DNA of 64,000 nt from Amycolatopsis australiensis (GTDB lineage: Bacteria > Actinomycetota > Actinomycetes > Mycobacteriales > Pseudonocardiaceae). The DNA lies in assembly GCF_900119165.1 (NCBI RefSeq), contig NZ_FPJG01000006.1, forward strand, positions 4,836,001 through 4,900,000, written 5' to 3'. This document shows positions 32,119 through 40,782 of the stretch, one piece after another (positions within the stretch are counted from its first letter, which is position 1; each line of letters opens with the position of its first letter). A program made the translations under genes and the position numbers. The notes beneath the pieces were generated by a model. It ran no database searches. It was not told the origin of the DNA and saw only the letters and a program-made list of their open reading frames with translations.

Positions 32119-35091
32119 TCAGGGATGCGTCCGGAACGCGTCCACGATCAGGTAGCTGCCGTTCTTCATCGTGCCGGTGATGGTGTGCACGCCGGGCTGG
32201 AGGCCGGAGATGCTCGCTACCGTCGACTGGTAGATCCGTTCCGGCGTCACGAAGCTGATCGTGTGGTATGCCGCGCCGTCGAGGGTCAGGTCGACGTCTC
32301 CTTCGTCGGTGTTGGTTTCGGAGATGATGTCGATGCCGGTGCCGTAGAAGGTGAGGCTCCACGAGTCGCCGATGTTCTGGGTGGCCCAGATGTCGTCGAG
32401 GTAGGACCCGCCACCGCCGGCCGCGGCGCCGCGCCAGATCCAGCCGGTCGGCGGGTTTCCGGTGTTGGTGTAGACGACGCCGGAGGTGTCGTTGAGCTGC
32501 TCGGCTTCCTTGGTCTTGGCCAGGTGCAGCGTCACGTCGGCTTGGCCGCGGCGCACGGCCAGCGTGATCGGGGCGCCCGGGGCCAGTTTGTTGTAGGCGA
32601 ACCAGAACGTGTTGCGGTCGTCGGTGACTTCCGTTCCGTTGATCGCGGTGATGTCGTCACCGGAGACCAGGCCGTTCTGGGCGGCGTAGCTGGCCTGCGG
32701 CACGGTCGGCAGGTACAGGCCGTACGGCTTGGTCAGGCCCAGCGACGACTGCACGGCGAGCGACGGGATGTTGGTCGCGGTGGCGCCCATCAGCATTTCC
32801 GGCTGGACGATCAGCCCGTTGCCGGGTGTGCCGCCGGAACCGGGGCCGTACGGGAAGACTGCCTTGGGCGGCAGCGCCGCGCCGCGGGCGCCGAAGCCGG
32901 TCATCGGGAAGCCCTGGTAGCCGAGGCCGGCGGCGGGGGAGTCGGCGGCGACCGTGAAGTCGTAGCTGCCGAGCGGGTCGGCGGCGGTGAACTTGGGGTC
33001 GGCGACGAGCGAATGGGTGTCCATGCCGGCCCGGACCCACGCCGACTGCCCGTTGATCCTGGCACCGTCGGCGGAGAGCGCTTCGTTGCCGCTGCCGTCG
33101 GGGTTGACGTACACCGGGTAGCCGCTGTTCCAGAACAAGTTCTTGTCGATGCCGTACTTGGCGGTGGCCGGGTTGTTCAGGACGTTGTTGTACGCCTGCG
33201 GTCCGAGGGTGATGTTGTGCTCGATCACGTCGCCGCAGTCGGAGTGGCTGACCTGCTCGTACACCGAGCCGTCCACCAGCAGGTTGTTGCGCACGGTGCG
33301 GTCGTAGCCGTCGCGCAGCTTGATGCCGCCCTTGAGGATCAGGTTGTCCAGCAAGCGGAAGTTCGACGAGCCGTCGTCCAGGTCGATCGCCCAGTCGCCG
33401 CCGTGCCAGAACCGGTTGTGCCGGATGGTGATCGGGGTGACGACGTCGAGCTTCATCATCTTCTCGGCTTGCGCGTCGGTCAGCGCGGTGCCGGTGGACC
33501 CGTCGAAACTCGTGCCGGGGGCGAGGCTGTTGTTGCCGGAGGAGGCCCAGAACCGGCCCCGGCCCCAGACGTTGATCGAGCCGTTGTCGCCGGTTTCCTC
33601 GACGCAGTCGAAGAGGTCGTTGTTCTTGATGTCGTGCCCGCCCCAGGTGCCGTCCTCGATGTTGAGGCAGGCGCGCGGGCTGTCGGAGATGGTGTTGCCG
33701 TCCACCGTCACGTCGGCGCTCATCGAGATGTTGACGCCGGAGGACTGCTTTTCGAAGCGGCCCATGTCCTTCATGACGTTGTTCCGCACGAGGATGTCGC
33801 GGGGATAGTCATCGGTCTTCGGACCGGCCGCGGTGTCGGTGACGGCGACGTTCTCGAAGTAGTTGCCGGAGTAGTCGCGCACCGCGCCGGGCGAGCCGAC
33901 GATCTGGACGTCGGAGGCGCCATCGGCGTCGAACCTGTTGTCGCTGACGGTGTCCTGCCGGTTGTAGCCGTCCAGGAAGACGCCGTTGCCGCCGAGCTGG
34001 TCGAAGAACGAGCCGGAGACGGACACGTCCGCCGCGTTCTTCAGCCGCACCGCGCCCTTGCGGACCACGGACCAGTCGCCCTTGGCGATGCTTTCGAAGG
34101 TGCTGTCGAACAGCGTGCGGTGCGTCTGGGTGAAGTGCAGGCCGCGGATCGCGATGTCGTGGACCGGGTCAGTCGCCGAATTTCCGGTCAGGGTGAGCAG
34201 CTGGTCCTGCTCGGCGGTTTCCACGGTCGCGGCGGAAAGATCGGTGCCGTCCGGCGGGTAGTAGAGCAGCTCGCCGGTCTTGCGGTCGTAGAACCACTCG
34301 CCGGGTGCGTCCAGTTCCTCCTTGACGTTTTCGGCCATCGCCGGCCCGACCCGGCCGGGCCCGTCGCCCTTGGCCAGCCCGCAGTCCTGGGGCCGGTTGT
34401 TGTCGCCGACGTAGTGCAGGTCGAGCCCGTCGCCGGTGCGTCCGCTGACCGTGAACGAGACCGAGCCCCAATCGCCGCAGTGCATCGCGCGGACCAGCGC
34501 GGTCGACGGGACGGACCACTTGGCGGATTCCTCGTTCAGGCGGGCCAGCGAGGTCGAGCCCTGGAGCCGGGCGGCGTTCGGGTCGTAGTTCGGATAGCGG
34601 GCCAGGATCTGGCGCTGCCCATTGACGAACAGGCCGTCGAAGTCCAGCCCGGACGGGACGGTCGCGGTCATGACCTTGCTGCCGGGCGCGGAGGGCTGCC
34701 ACTTCGGTCGCAGCGCCCGGCCTCCGCTGATCGTCACCGGCGCCGAGCTGGCGGGCTCCCAGGTGACGGTGTGGCCGTCGCGGCCGGAGTCCTGCGGGCC
34801 GAACGCCAGCGGCGTGTCGAGGTAGTAGGTGCCGCCGGCCAGCTTCACGACGATGTCGCGGTTCTTGCCGACGCCGGTGCCGAGGAGGTGCCGGACCCGC
34901 TGCTGTGCCTGAGGAAGCGAACAAGGCTGCGGCTGAGAGCACGGGTTGCCGGGCGGCGCGTCCGCGCCCGGAGCGGCGTACACCGCCATCGGCGGCGGTC
35001 CGCTCGCCACGGCGGGTGGGGCGACAGCGAGTGTCCCTCCCAGCACGGCGACAGCTGACACGACGATGCACCGAAGGCGGCGGTTCGGCAT
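32119..35091 (-). CDS. Secreted right-handed beta-helix protein with PDZ domain
   Basis: A 990-aa exported protein. Signal peptide RCIVVSAVAVLGGTLAVAPPAVASG at the N-terminus; then a pectate-lyase-like start (GKNRDIVVKLAGGTYYLD); a long parallel beta-helix (about 250-650) with repeated NNxxxD/DNRF-type turns such as VSDNRFDADG, VRNNVMKDMG and IRHNRFWHGG; a PDZ-like module near 800-870 (GLVSGDDITAINGTEV); and a C-terminal beta-sandwich (about 880-990) resembling carbohydrate-binding modules. ATG 35091 has AAGGAGG upstream. Beta-helix proteins of this build act on or bind polysaccharides; catalytic residues cannot be assigned. Its own hairpin terminator and an operator-like palindrome flank it. 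Confidence 0.85.
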   Translation of the reverse strand: MPNRRLRCIVVSAVAVLGGTLAVAPPAVASGPPPMAVYAAPGADAPPGNPCSQPQPCSLPQAQQRVRHLLGTGVGKNRDIVVKLAGGTYYLDTPLAFGPQDSGRDGHTVTWEPASSAPVTISGGRALRPKWQPSAPGSKVMTATVPSGLDFDGLFVNGQRQILARYPNYDPNAARLQGSTSLARLNEESAKWSVPSTALVRAMHCGDWGSVSFTVSGRTGDGLDLHYVGDNNRPQDCGLAKGDGPGRVGPAMAENVKEELDAPGEWFYDRKTGELLYYPPDGTDLSAATVETAEQDQLLTLTGNSATDPVHDIAIRGLHFTQTHRTLFDSTFESIAKGDWSVVRKGAVRLKNAADVSVSGSFFDQLGGNGVFLDGYNRQDTVSDNRFDADGASDVQIVGSPGAVRDYSGNYFENVAVTDTAAGPKTDDYPRDILVRNNVMKDMGRFEKQSSGVNISMSADVTVDGNTISDSPRACLNIEDGTWGGHDIKNNDLFDCVEETGDNGSINVWGRGRFWASSGNNSLAPGTSFDGSTGTALTDAQAEKMMKLDVVTPITIRHNRFWHGGDWAIDLDDGSSNFRLLDNLILKGGIKLRDGYDRTVRNNLLVDGSVYEQVSHSDCGDVIEHNITLGPQAYNNVLNNPATAKYGIDKNLFWNSGYPVYVNPDGSGNEALSADGARINGQSAWVRAGMDTHSLVADPKFTAADPLGSYDFTVAADSPAAGLGYQGFPMTGFGARGAALPPKAVFPYGPGSGGTPGNGLIVQPEMLMGATATNIPSLAVQSSLGLTKPYGLYLPTVPQASYAAQNGLVSGDDITAINGTEVTDDRNTFWFAYNKLAPGAPITLAVRRGQADVTLHLAKTKEAEQLNDTSGVVYTNTGNPPTGWIWRGAAAGGGGSYLDDIWATQNIGDSWSLTFYGTGIDIISETNTDEGDVDLTLDGAAYHTISFVTPERIYQSTVASISGLQPGVHTITGTMKNGSYLIVDAFRTHP

Positions 35092-35138
35092 CAGGTCCTC
35101 CTTGACCAGGCATCCACAGACGTCCCCAACACATCCAG

Positions 35139-35151
35139 GACATCCGATGTC
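35139..35151. promoter_or_regulatory. Operator-like palindrome GACATCCGATGTC
   Basis: A perfect 6+1+6 inverted repeat 48 bp upstream of the beta-helix gene start. A half copy (TACATCCGAT) occurs at about 35319-35328. Probably a repressor site for a sugar-type regulator encoded elsewhere. From here to about 35870 no credible gene is seen. Confidence 0.5.
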
Positions 35152-35869
35152 TGGGGAGACTATGCAGGAGGCGGGAACGGTCGTCAAGGAGCGTCGCGAG
35201 AGCGCTCCAGCGGCTCTCTGTGAGGGCTGATGTGCAAAAATAGAAACGTGACCGTGCTGCACGGGTTAGCTCTCGACCGCTGGGCGTGGCCGCTTCGCGC
35301 GGCAGCGGAGGCCCCCGGTACATCCGATCTATTCGCGTTCGACGGTGCGAGCGCCCCGAGAATCGGCGGCTGGAGCCGGACTCGTAGGCCGCACGGACCA
35401 AGCCCCGCGCAGCGGCGGTGAACCCGCGCAATGCCGTCTGAACCTGACCGCGCCAGTTCCGCCAAGCAACTCACCTGGCGGCCCGCCGGGTGACGGGGCC
35501 GCCGGGCCGCGGAAGTCGGCTCTCGCTTGAGGCATCCTGCCGGGTCCGGCCGTCGCGGAATCTGGGGAAGGTCACCCGCGAGGAGCTGGCGCTGTCGCTC
35601 GCCGACCGTTCTCCGGCGGCCACGGACTTCGCCACGCGGTACCGACGGCGTCGGCGCGGCCAAGGCATTCATCCGCGAGCTACAGCCACATCGCTGAGCT
35701 GCGACACCACCTCACCGACTTCCTGAACCGCAGCCGGTCCGACGATCCCGTCTAGCCACCGGATGGGTACGCAGGCCTGGCAGAAGAGGGCGCTGGCGCC
35801 GATTCGGCCTGACGGGTGGACCGCGCTCGTCACGGGGCGGCACTCGGCAGCGGAGCGCCGAATGGGCCT

Positions 35870-36140
35870 CAGGTCACGATCGGCGAACTCGCGCGCTCCG
35901 GCCGTCCGAGCACGGCAAGCGCATCCTCGGGGAGGCCGCGGATGAGGAGGCGCCAGCTGGTGAGGTGCTGGTCGGACAGGACGGTTCGTGGCCGGCGTGG
36001 TCTTCGTGGTCGCGGAGGTAGTCGTTGGTGAAGGGCAGCCACCTCCCGGCACCTCGTGAATCATGCCGCAGTCGGCGATCCGGTGCGAGGTGGCAGTTGA
36101 TCGTGTTCCGGGCGATCACGGCAGGAAAAGCTGGTTTCAC
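35870..36140 (-). pseudogene. Unrecognised coding remnant, frameshifted
   Basis: Minus-strand sequence with strong G/C third positions reads LPFTNDYLRDHEDHAGHEP, then continues in another frame as VLSDQHLTSWRLLIRGLPEDALAVLG before a stop. It seems to be the end of a gene broken by a one-base shift near 35975. No family recognised. The 200 bp to its right also look non-coding. Confidence 0.35.
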
Positions 36141-36350
36141 TTGCTGTCGTTCCGGGGCTGCTGGTGGGACCCACGGCGTGCCGACGCGCGGGTACCGGAT
36201 GCGGGCGCGGAAGCACCCCTGACGACCCGGAGTGCCGGCTGTTCGCCGCCCTGCACGTCGTCGACGGGAAGATCGCCGAGCTCACCGGATTCGACGCCAC
36301 CGGCGTCTCCTCGGAGCTGTCGGCATCCGGGCCGTGTCGCCGCGGGCCGC

Positions 36351-37421
36351 TCACCGGCGGTGGTGCGGGTATTCCGGTGAGCGGTGCTGGAAGGACAGGA
36401 TCGCGGGGTTCCGGATCACGCCGTCACGGATCTCGACGGCGCGCCGGAGGGTCTCGTGTTCGTCCCATGTGGAGTGTCCGGAAAGGACTGCCCGTAAGTG
36501 GGGGAGCAGGGCTTCGCTGATTTCCCAGGTTGCCGAGTTCCACAGGTAGGACGGGCTGTGGTCGACGGCGTAGTAGGTGATGCCGTTGCCGAGGGGGAAG
36601 ATCGGCCGGGTGAACGTGGTGGGCCGGGCCCAGCTGAAGCCCATGCCTTCGTCGCAGGAGACGTCGACGATGAGGCTGCCGGGGGTGAACGCGGCGAGGT
36701 CGTCTTCGATCAGGAAGGTCAGTGGCGCGTCGGTGTCCTGCAGCACGCAGCTGACGACGATGTCGTGCGTGGCGAGGAACCCGGCCAGCGGCACCCGGCC
36801 ATGCTCGGTCAGGGCGTGGCGCTGAGCCCGCGAGCGGTGAGCACGTCGACGTCGTGGATCCCGTGGGCGTTCAGCGCGGTCACCGAGCCGCGCGCGGTCG
36901 CGCCGAAGCCGATCACCACCGCGCGCAGCCGGCGGCCGTAGTCGCCGGTCGACCCGTTCAGCTGCAGCGCGTGCAGCACCGAGCAGTAGCCGGCCAGCTC
37001 GTTGTTCTTGTGGAACACGTGCAGGCCGAACGAGCCGTCACGCCGCCAGTGGTTCATCGCCTCGAAGGCGATCACGGTCAGCCGCCGGTCGATGGCCAGC
37101 TGGGTCAGCTCGGTGTCCTGCACGCAGTGCGGCCAGCCCCACAGCACCTGACCGGGCCGCAGCTCGGCAACGTCCTCCCGCAGGGGCTTGGCCAGCAGGA
37201 CGACGTCGCACTCGGCGATGATCTGCGCGCGTGCGCAGTCCCGCGACGGCGCCAGCCAGCCGCTCGTCGGGCACGCCGAAGGGTTCGCCGTAGCCGTGTT
37301 CGAGGTAGATCGTTTCGCGGAGATCGGCGTCGATCCGGTCGAAGTCGTGCGGGTGGACCGGCAGCCGCCGTTCGTTCTCTTTGCGGGAACGCCCGATGAC
37401 GCCGAGGCTGAGCTGGTGCAC
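36351..37421 (-). pseudogene. N5-(carboxyethyl)ornithine synthase-like, two frameshifts
   Basis: From GTG 37421 one frame reads LGVIGRSRKENERRLPVHPHDFDRI; near 37225-37245 the homology moves to a second frame: IIAECDVVLLAKPLREDV, FHKNNELAGYCSVLHALQLNGS, VVIGFGATARGSVTALNAHG; near 36808 it moves to a third: GFLATHDIVVSCVLQDTDAP to the end. The order matches alanine dehydrogenase/transhydrogenase-fold N5-(carboxyethyl)ornithine synthases, which make the ornithine-pyruvate adduct. The second shift is repaired by one extra C in ACGCCCTGACC. If both shifts are reading errors the gene is intact (about 357 codons, near normal). Confidence 0.75.
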
Positions 37422-37578
37422 GGTGGCCCCTTTGCTAGAACCCCGTTCTGACACACCCGGTGCGGTCGTCGTGTACGCTGGGCAATGTCCGAGAGCATTT
37501 CGTGCGCGAGTAGTCAAGCCTGCGCCGTCCTCGGCCCCAATCCGGCCGGTAGCCCCAGCCGGGGACGGGAGCGCCGAC

Positions 37579-38007
37579 ATGCCGTCGGTCCCGAGCACCA
37601 CCCCATCCACCCCATCCACCGCACCTCGCCTGCGGCTGAAACCGGCCGGGCCCGCAACCGGCAACGCCGACGGAGCGTGGTGGCCCCGCACCCGTGACTT
37701 GTCCGCCGAGCTGCCCGCGCTGCTCGCGGCGATGACCGCCCGCCTGGGGCGGATCGACCGGGTCACCTACCACCTCGCGGACTGGCCGGTACCGGCCCGG
37801 CGGCTCACCGTCGACGACGGCGCGGTCCGGCTCGAAGGCTTCCGGTCCCAGCAGGGCGGGACCCTGACGGTGGTCGGCTGGGACCGGCACCGGCTGACCC
37901 TGCTGGTCGTCGCGCCGGACACCGATTCCGACGTCGCGCAACACGCCCTCACCGCCGCCGCGGTGCCCGAATCCGCCACGGGCGGCGACGTACCGCTTCG
38001 CGCCTGA
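37579..38007 (+). CDS. DUF5994-like protein
   Basis: A 142-aa protein. After a Ser/Thr/Pro-rich start (TPSTPSTAP) it has RLRLKPAG, DGAWWPRTRDLSAELPALLAAM, RVTYHLADWPVPARRLTVDDG and RLTLLVVAPDT, matching small actinomycete proteins annotated DUF5994. Function unknown. ATG at 37579 after GGGGACGGGA. It is followed by a chain of three very small genes. Confidence 0.8.
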   Translation: MPSVPSTTPSTPSTAPRLRLKPAGPATGNADGAWWPRTRDLSAELPALLAAMTARLGRIDRVTYHLADWPVPARRLTVDDGAVRLEGFRSQQGGTLTVVGWDRHRLTLLVVAPDTDSDVAQHALTAAAVPESATGGDVPLRA

Positions 38008-38045
38008 TTCACGCCGTCCACGGACGGCACCGGAAAGGACCTCCG

Positions 38046-38252
38046 ATGATCACTTCCACATTGGGCACTTCGTTGTTCAGCCATCCCGAAGCCGGGCAAC
38101 CACGGCCCGGAGCACTCGCCACGCCGCAGGACGCCCGGTACGGGAGCTTGTTCCTGCCGCCGGTGTACACCCCGGCACCGTCGTCCGACATCGCCCGGAC
38201 AGCGACGCCGTCGTCGCACCAGCGGACCAGGCGACAGACTTCGCCGTCATGA
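38046..38252 (+). CDS. Small protein of unknown function
   Basis: A possible 68-aa gene. GAAAGGA lies 8 bp before the ATG, and its TGA overlaps the ATG of the next gene (ATGA at 38249-38252). The peptide is Pro/Ser-rich (HPEAGQPRPGALATPQDARYGSLFLPPVYTPAP) and has no recognised domain. Coupling to the next small gene is the main support. Confidence 0.45.
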   Translation: MITSTLGTSLFSHPEAGQPRPGALATPQDARYGSLFLPPVYTPAPSSDIARTATPSSHQRTRRQTSPS

Positions 38253-38452
38253 CCAGGACCGAGGTGAAGCCCCGCACCGTCGACACGGGAACGAGCGGCA
38301 CGGCCGGAATCGCCTGCGCGGCTTGCCCGCACGGCCAGGACTCCCATGACGTGATCGCACGCCGCTACTGCACGGCCGCTGTGGCGGGTGGCTTCCACCG
38401 CGGATGCGTTTGCGTCGGCGGGAACGGCGAACCGATGGAGGACAGATCATGA
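38249..38452 (+). CDS. RGCVC-type small cysteine-rich protein
   Basis: A 67-aa protein with CAACPHGQDSHDVIARRYC and HRGCVC: five cysteines, two histidines and the RGC(V)C motif seen in a family of tiny actinomycete proteins, probably metal-binding. It overlaps both neighbours by 4 bp. Function unknown. Confidence 0.7.
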   Translation: MTRTEVKPRTVDTGTSGTAGIACAACPHGQDSHDVIARRYCTAAVAGGFHRGCVCVGGNGEPMEDRS

Positions 38453-38607
38453 CCACGGATGCCGCCTTTGTCTCCCGGTACGACGTGCGGGTCAAGCAGG
38501 TGCGGGACGTCCTGAAGGACAACACGGAATTGCCCGACGACGCCTGCCAGGCGCACGCGGTGCGGCTCCTGCACACCATGGACGCCATTCCCGAACGAAT
38601 GCGGTGA
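38449..38607 (+). CDS. Small helical protein of unknown function
   Basis: A 52-aa protein (SRYDVRVKQVRDVLKDNTELPDDACQAHAVRLLHTMDAI) predicted helical. GGAGGA lies 6 bp before the ATG at 38449, which overlaps the previous stop. Similar tiny proteins occur next to RGCVC-type genes in Amycolatopsis-like genomes (from memory, not checked). Confidence 0.65.
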   Translation: MTTDAAFVSRYDVRVKQVRDVLKDNTELPDDACQAHAVRLLHTMDAIPERMR

Positions 38608-38699
38608 ACAAGCTCGGGACTGCCTGACGCCGGGGGACCGTTACCGGTCGGTGCCTGCATCACTGCGACACCGACCGGCTGACAGTGTTCCCCGGAGTC

Positions 38700-39035
38700 C
38701 GTCACTTGTGGACGGATCAATCGGCGACCATCGGGGCTGGGCGGGTCTTCCGGCCGCTTTGGCCGGTATCCGGGATGCTCTTCGGCCGGCAGGTCGACGG
38801 CGTGGCCGTCATGGAACACGTCGGAGGCCGGCTCGCGCGCGAGGCGGACCAGCTCACCTGCGCTGCGTCGGCTGGCCTGGATGTCGCGGCCGGCGGCAGC
38901 TACCGGAAGTTCGCCGTGCTCGCCGACACCGAGACGCTCGGCCTGCTGCACCATGAGCCGCGCCTGGCGCGTCCGATGTGGACGGTCCTGGTGCTCACCC
39001 GCCTGGCGGGCCGGAACGCGGGAGCGGTGGTGGCT
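38700..39035 (+). other. Possible gene remnant in a 1.37-kb gap
   Basis: Between 38608 and 39975 no full gene is convincing. A plus-strand stretch (about 38745-39035) has strong G/C third positions and reads READQLTCAASAGLDVAAGG and YRKFAVLADTETLGLLHHEP, with no start, stop or family I can place. On the minus strand, 38995-39327 gives ETGFDLTRDQRYHGARVVAS, DCALLLAVLGLEP (possibly a 110-aa protein), and 39306-39530 a short basic piece. All are low confidence. Confidence 0.3.
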
Positions 39036-39327
39036 CCGCGATGCCGTCGGCCGGTTCGAGGCCGAGAACGGCGAGCAGCAAGGCGCAGTCCTCGGCGTCG
39101 TTCGCCGCCGATGCCACCACGCGGGCACCGTGGTAGCGCTGGTCGCGCGTGAGGTCGAAGCCGGTCTCGGGCAGTGGTGGTGCCGTGGGGCGCCTCATCG
39201 GCGCGGGCGTCGGGAAGTCGCGGTGGTCATCGGTCCTCCGCCGGTATCGGCTGCTTCCGGTGGCACCGCCGGGGGGCGGGACGCACGTCTGCTGCTGACG
39301 CGGCGTCAGCGCAGCCGGACTTTCCAT
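38995..39327 (-). CDS. Possible small hypothetical protein
   Basis: A 110-aa frame whose C-terminal half, GFDLTRDQRYHGARVVASAANDAEDCALLLAVLGLEP, has protein-like composition and high third-position G/C. The N-terminal half is Pro/Arg-rich and may be non-coding. It conflicts with a short plus-strand remnant at its left end. Unrecognised. Confidence 0.4.
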   Translation of the reverse strand: MESPAALTPRQQQTCVPPPGGATGSSRYRRRTDDHRDFPTPAPMRRPTAPPLPETGFDLTRDQRYHGARVVASAANDAEDCALLLAVLGLEPADGIAEPPPLPRSGPPGG

Positions 39328-39975
39328 GGTAGCGCCAACGGCGGCGGAGTGGGTCGATCACGGTGGACGGAGACGAACGGGGGCACCGCGTCGGTGACCA
39401 GCTTCATCCCCTCCCGTGCGTGGGTCGCGGCCGTATGTCCCTTCGTCGTCTCGGACAACTCGGGGCGGTACATGAGCCGGACGTATGCGGTGTGCTCGCG
39501 GGAGAACCTCACCCGTCGGCACTGCCGCCACCACGCCGGTGGTGCCAGCCTGTCAGCCGGACTTGACCGGCTCTCAGAGTCGTGCGGCGGAGCGTCGTAC
39601 GGCCGATTACCGTCGGGAGCTAGACCGGCGGCGTCCCGGCGACCTTTCCGGAAGCACGTGGACGCCGTCGAGCGCGGCCAGGCGACCGGCGCGTGCCCGG
39701 GCGACCACGCGCGGCACCGCCGACGCTGGCGCTGCTGGCCGAGCACGAACATTCGGAGCCCGAGCTGATCCTCGCCGGCCCGGAACGAGCAGTGACCATC
39801 ACCACCCGGAAAGATCCGGGTCCAGCTGAGATCGTCGTCCGTTGCTGCGCGTTTCCGGTCCCCACCGTCGTGAAACGGTCTGGTGGCGCGGTTCGGTAGG
39901 CGGACCGCGGGCGTGGCTCGACCGGCGGTGAGGGCGAACACTCCCGGCACGTCCTCCGACCACGCAGGGAGCCGC

Positions 39976-40782
39976 ATGACGACGGTGGAATATGGCTACG
40001 CCACGGTGCCCGGCGGGCCGGTGCGCTACACGGAGCAGGGCACCGGCCCGGCCGTGCTGCTGCACCAGACCCCGCGCTCGCCCGACGAATTCGGCGAACT
40101 CCGGCCGTTGCTGGCCGTGGACCACCGGGTGATCGCCTTCGACACGCCGGGGTTCGGCAACAGCACGCCGCTACCCGGTCCGCAGCACATCGGGGACTAC
40201 GCCCGGGGCGTGCTCGCGGCGCTCGACACGCTCGGGGTGGATCGCGCGGCCGTGGTCGGTCACCACACCGGCGGCGTGGTGGCGGTCGAGCTGGCGGCCG
40301 CGGCGCCCGACCGTGTCACGGCCGTGGTCCTGTCGTCCAGGCCGTGGGCGGCCGCGGGCTACCCTGCGTCGCACGTGGATGGTCCGGGTGTCGACGACGC
40401 CGCTCGTGACCCGGGTGGCGGCCATCGGTTCGCGTGGTGGGAGCAGCGGCGCCCGTACTACCCGAAAGCGGCGACTGGCCTGCTCGCCCGGTTCGTCCCG
40501 GACGCCTTGGCCCCTGGTGTCGATCCGCGTGGAGGTCACCTGGCGTGCGCGCGGTACGAGAGGGAACAGCGGATCGGGCAGGTGCGTGCACCCGTTCTGC
40601 TCCTCGGCGCGGGAGCCGACCCGTTCGCTTTGCCGGCTCTGGAGCGTCTGGGGCGAAATCTGGTCTCGGCAGCCGCTGTTGAGCGGGCCGTCATCGACGG
40701 TGGCGCGGTCGCGCTCATGGAGGACAAGGCCGATGAGGTCGCGGCCGTGGTGCTGCCGTTCCTGCGCGGGTTCGTCCGATGA
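39976..40782 (+). CDS. Alpha/beta hydrolase with non-standard nucleophile elbow
   Basis: A 268-aa MhpC-like hydrolase fold protein: LLHQTPRSPDEF (oxyanion region), FDTPGFGNSTP, elbow VVGHHTGGVVAVELAAAAP, and a late Asp in GAGADPF. The nucleophile position in the G-x-S-x-G pattern is His (GHHTGG) and no Ser is in place, so it may not be an ordinary esterase. The typical C-terminal His is also not obvious. It is the first gene of a six-gene coupled operon and overlaps the substrate-binding protein gene by 4 bp. It may process the imported compound. Confidence 0.82.
   Translation: MTTVEYGYATVPGGPVRYTEQGTGPAVLLHQTPRSPDEFGELRPLLAVDHRVIAFDTPGFGNSTPLPGPQHIGDYARGVLAALDTLGVDRAAVVGHHTGGVVAVELAAAAPDRVTAVVLSSRPWAAAGYPASHVDGPGVDDAARDPGGGHRFAWWEQRRPYYPKAATGLLARFVPDALAPGVDPRGGHLACARYEREQRIGQVRAPVLLLGAGADPFALPALERLGRNLVSAAAVERAVIDGGAVALMEDKADEVAAVVLPFLRGFVR

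Noticed and set aside
31621..35058. An open reading frame of 1145 codons on the plus strand opposite the beta-helix gene
   Set aside because: It is the antisense of a gene with signal peptide, ribosome-binding site and clear domains. Long antisense frames are common at this G+C content, and the translated peptide has no domain pattern.
37595..37622. Short repeat CCCCATCCA twice
   Set aside because: It is part of the Thr/Pro/Ser-rich start of the DUF5994-like protein and too short to be a regulatory or CRISPR repeat.
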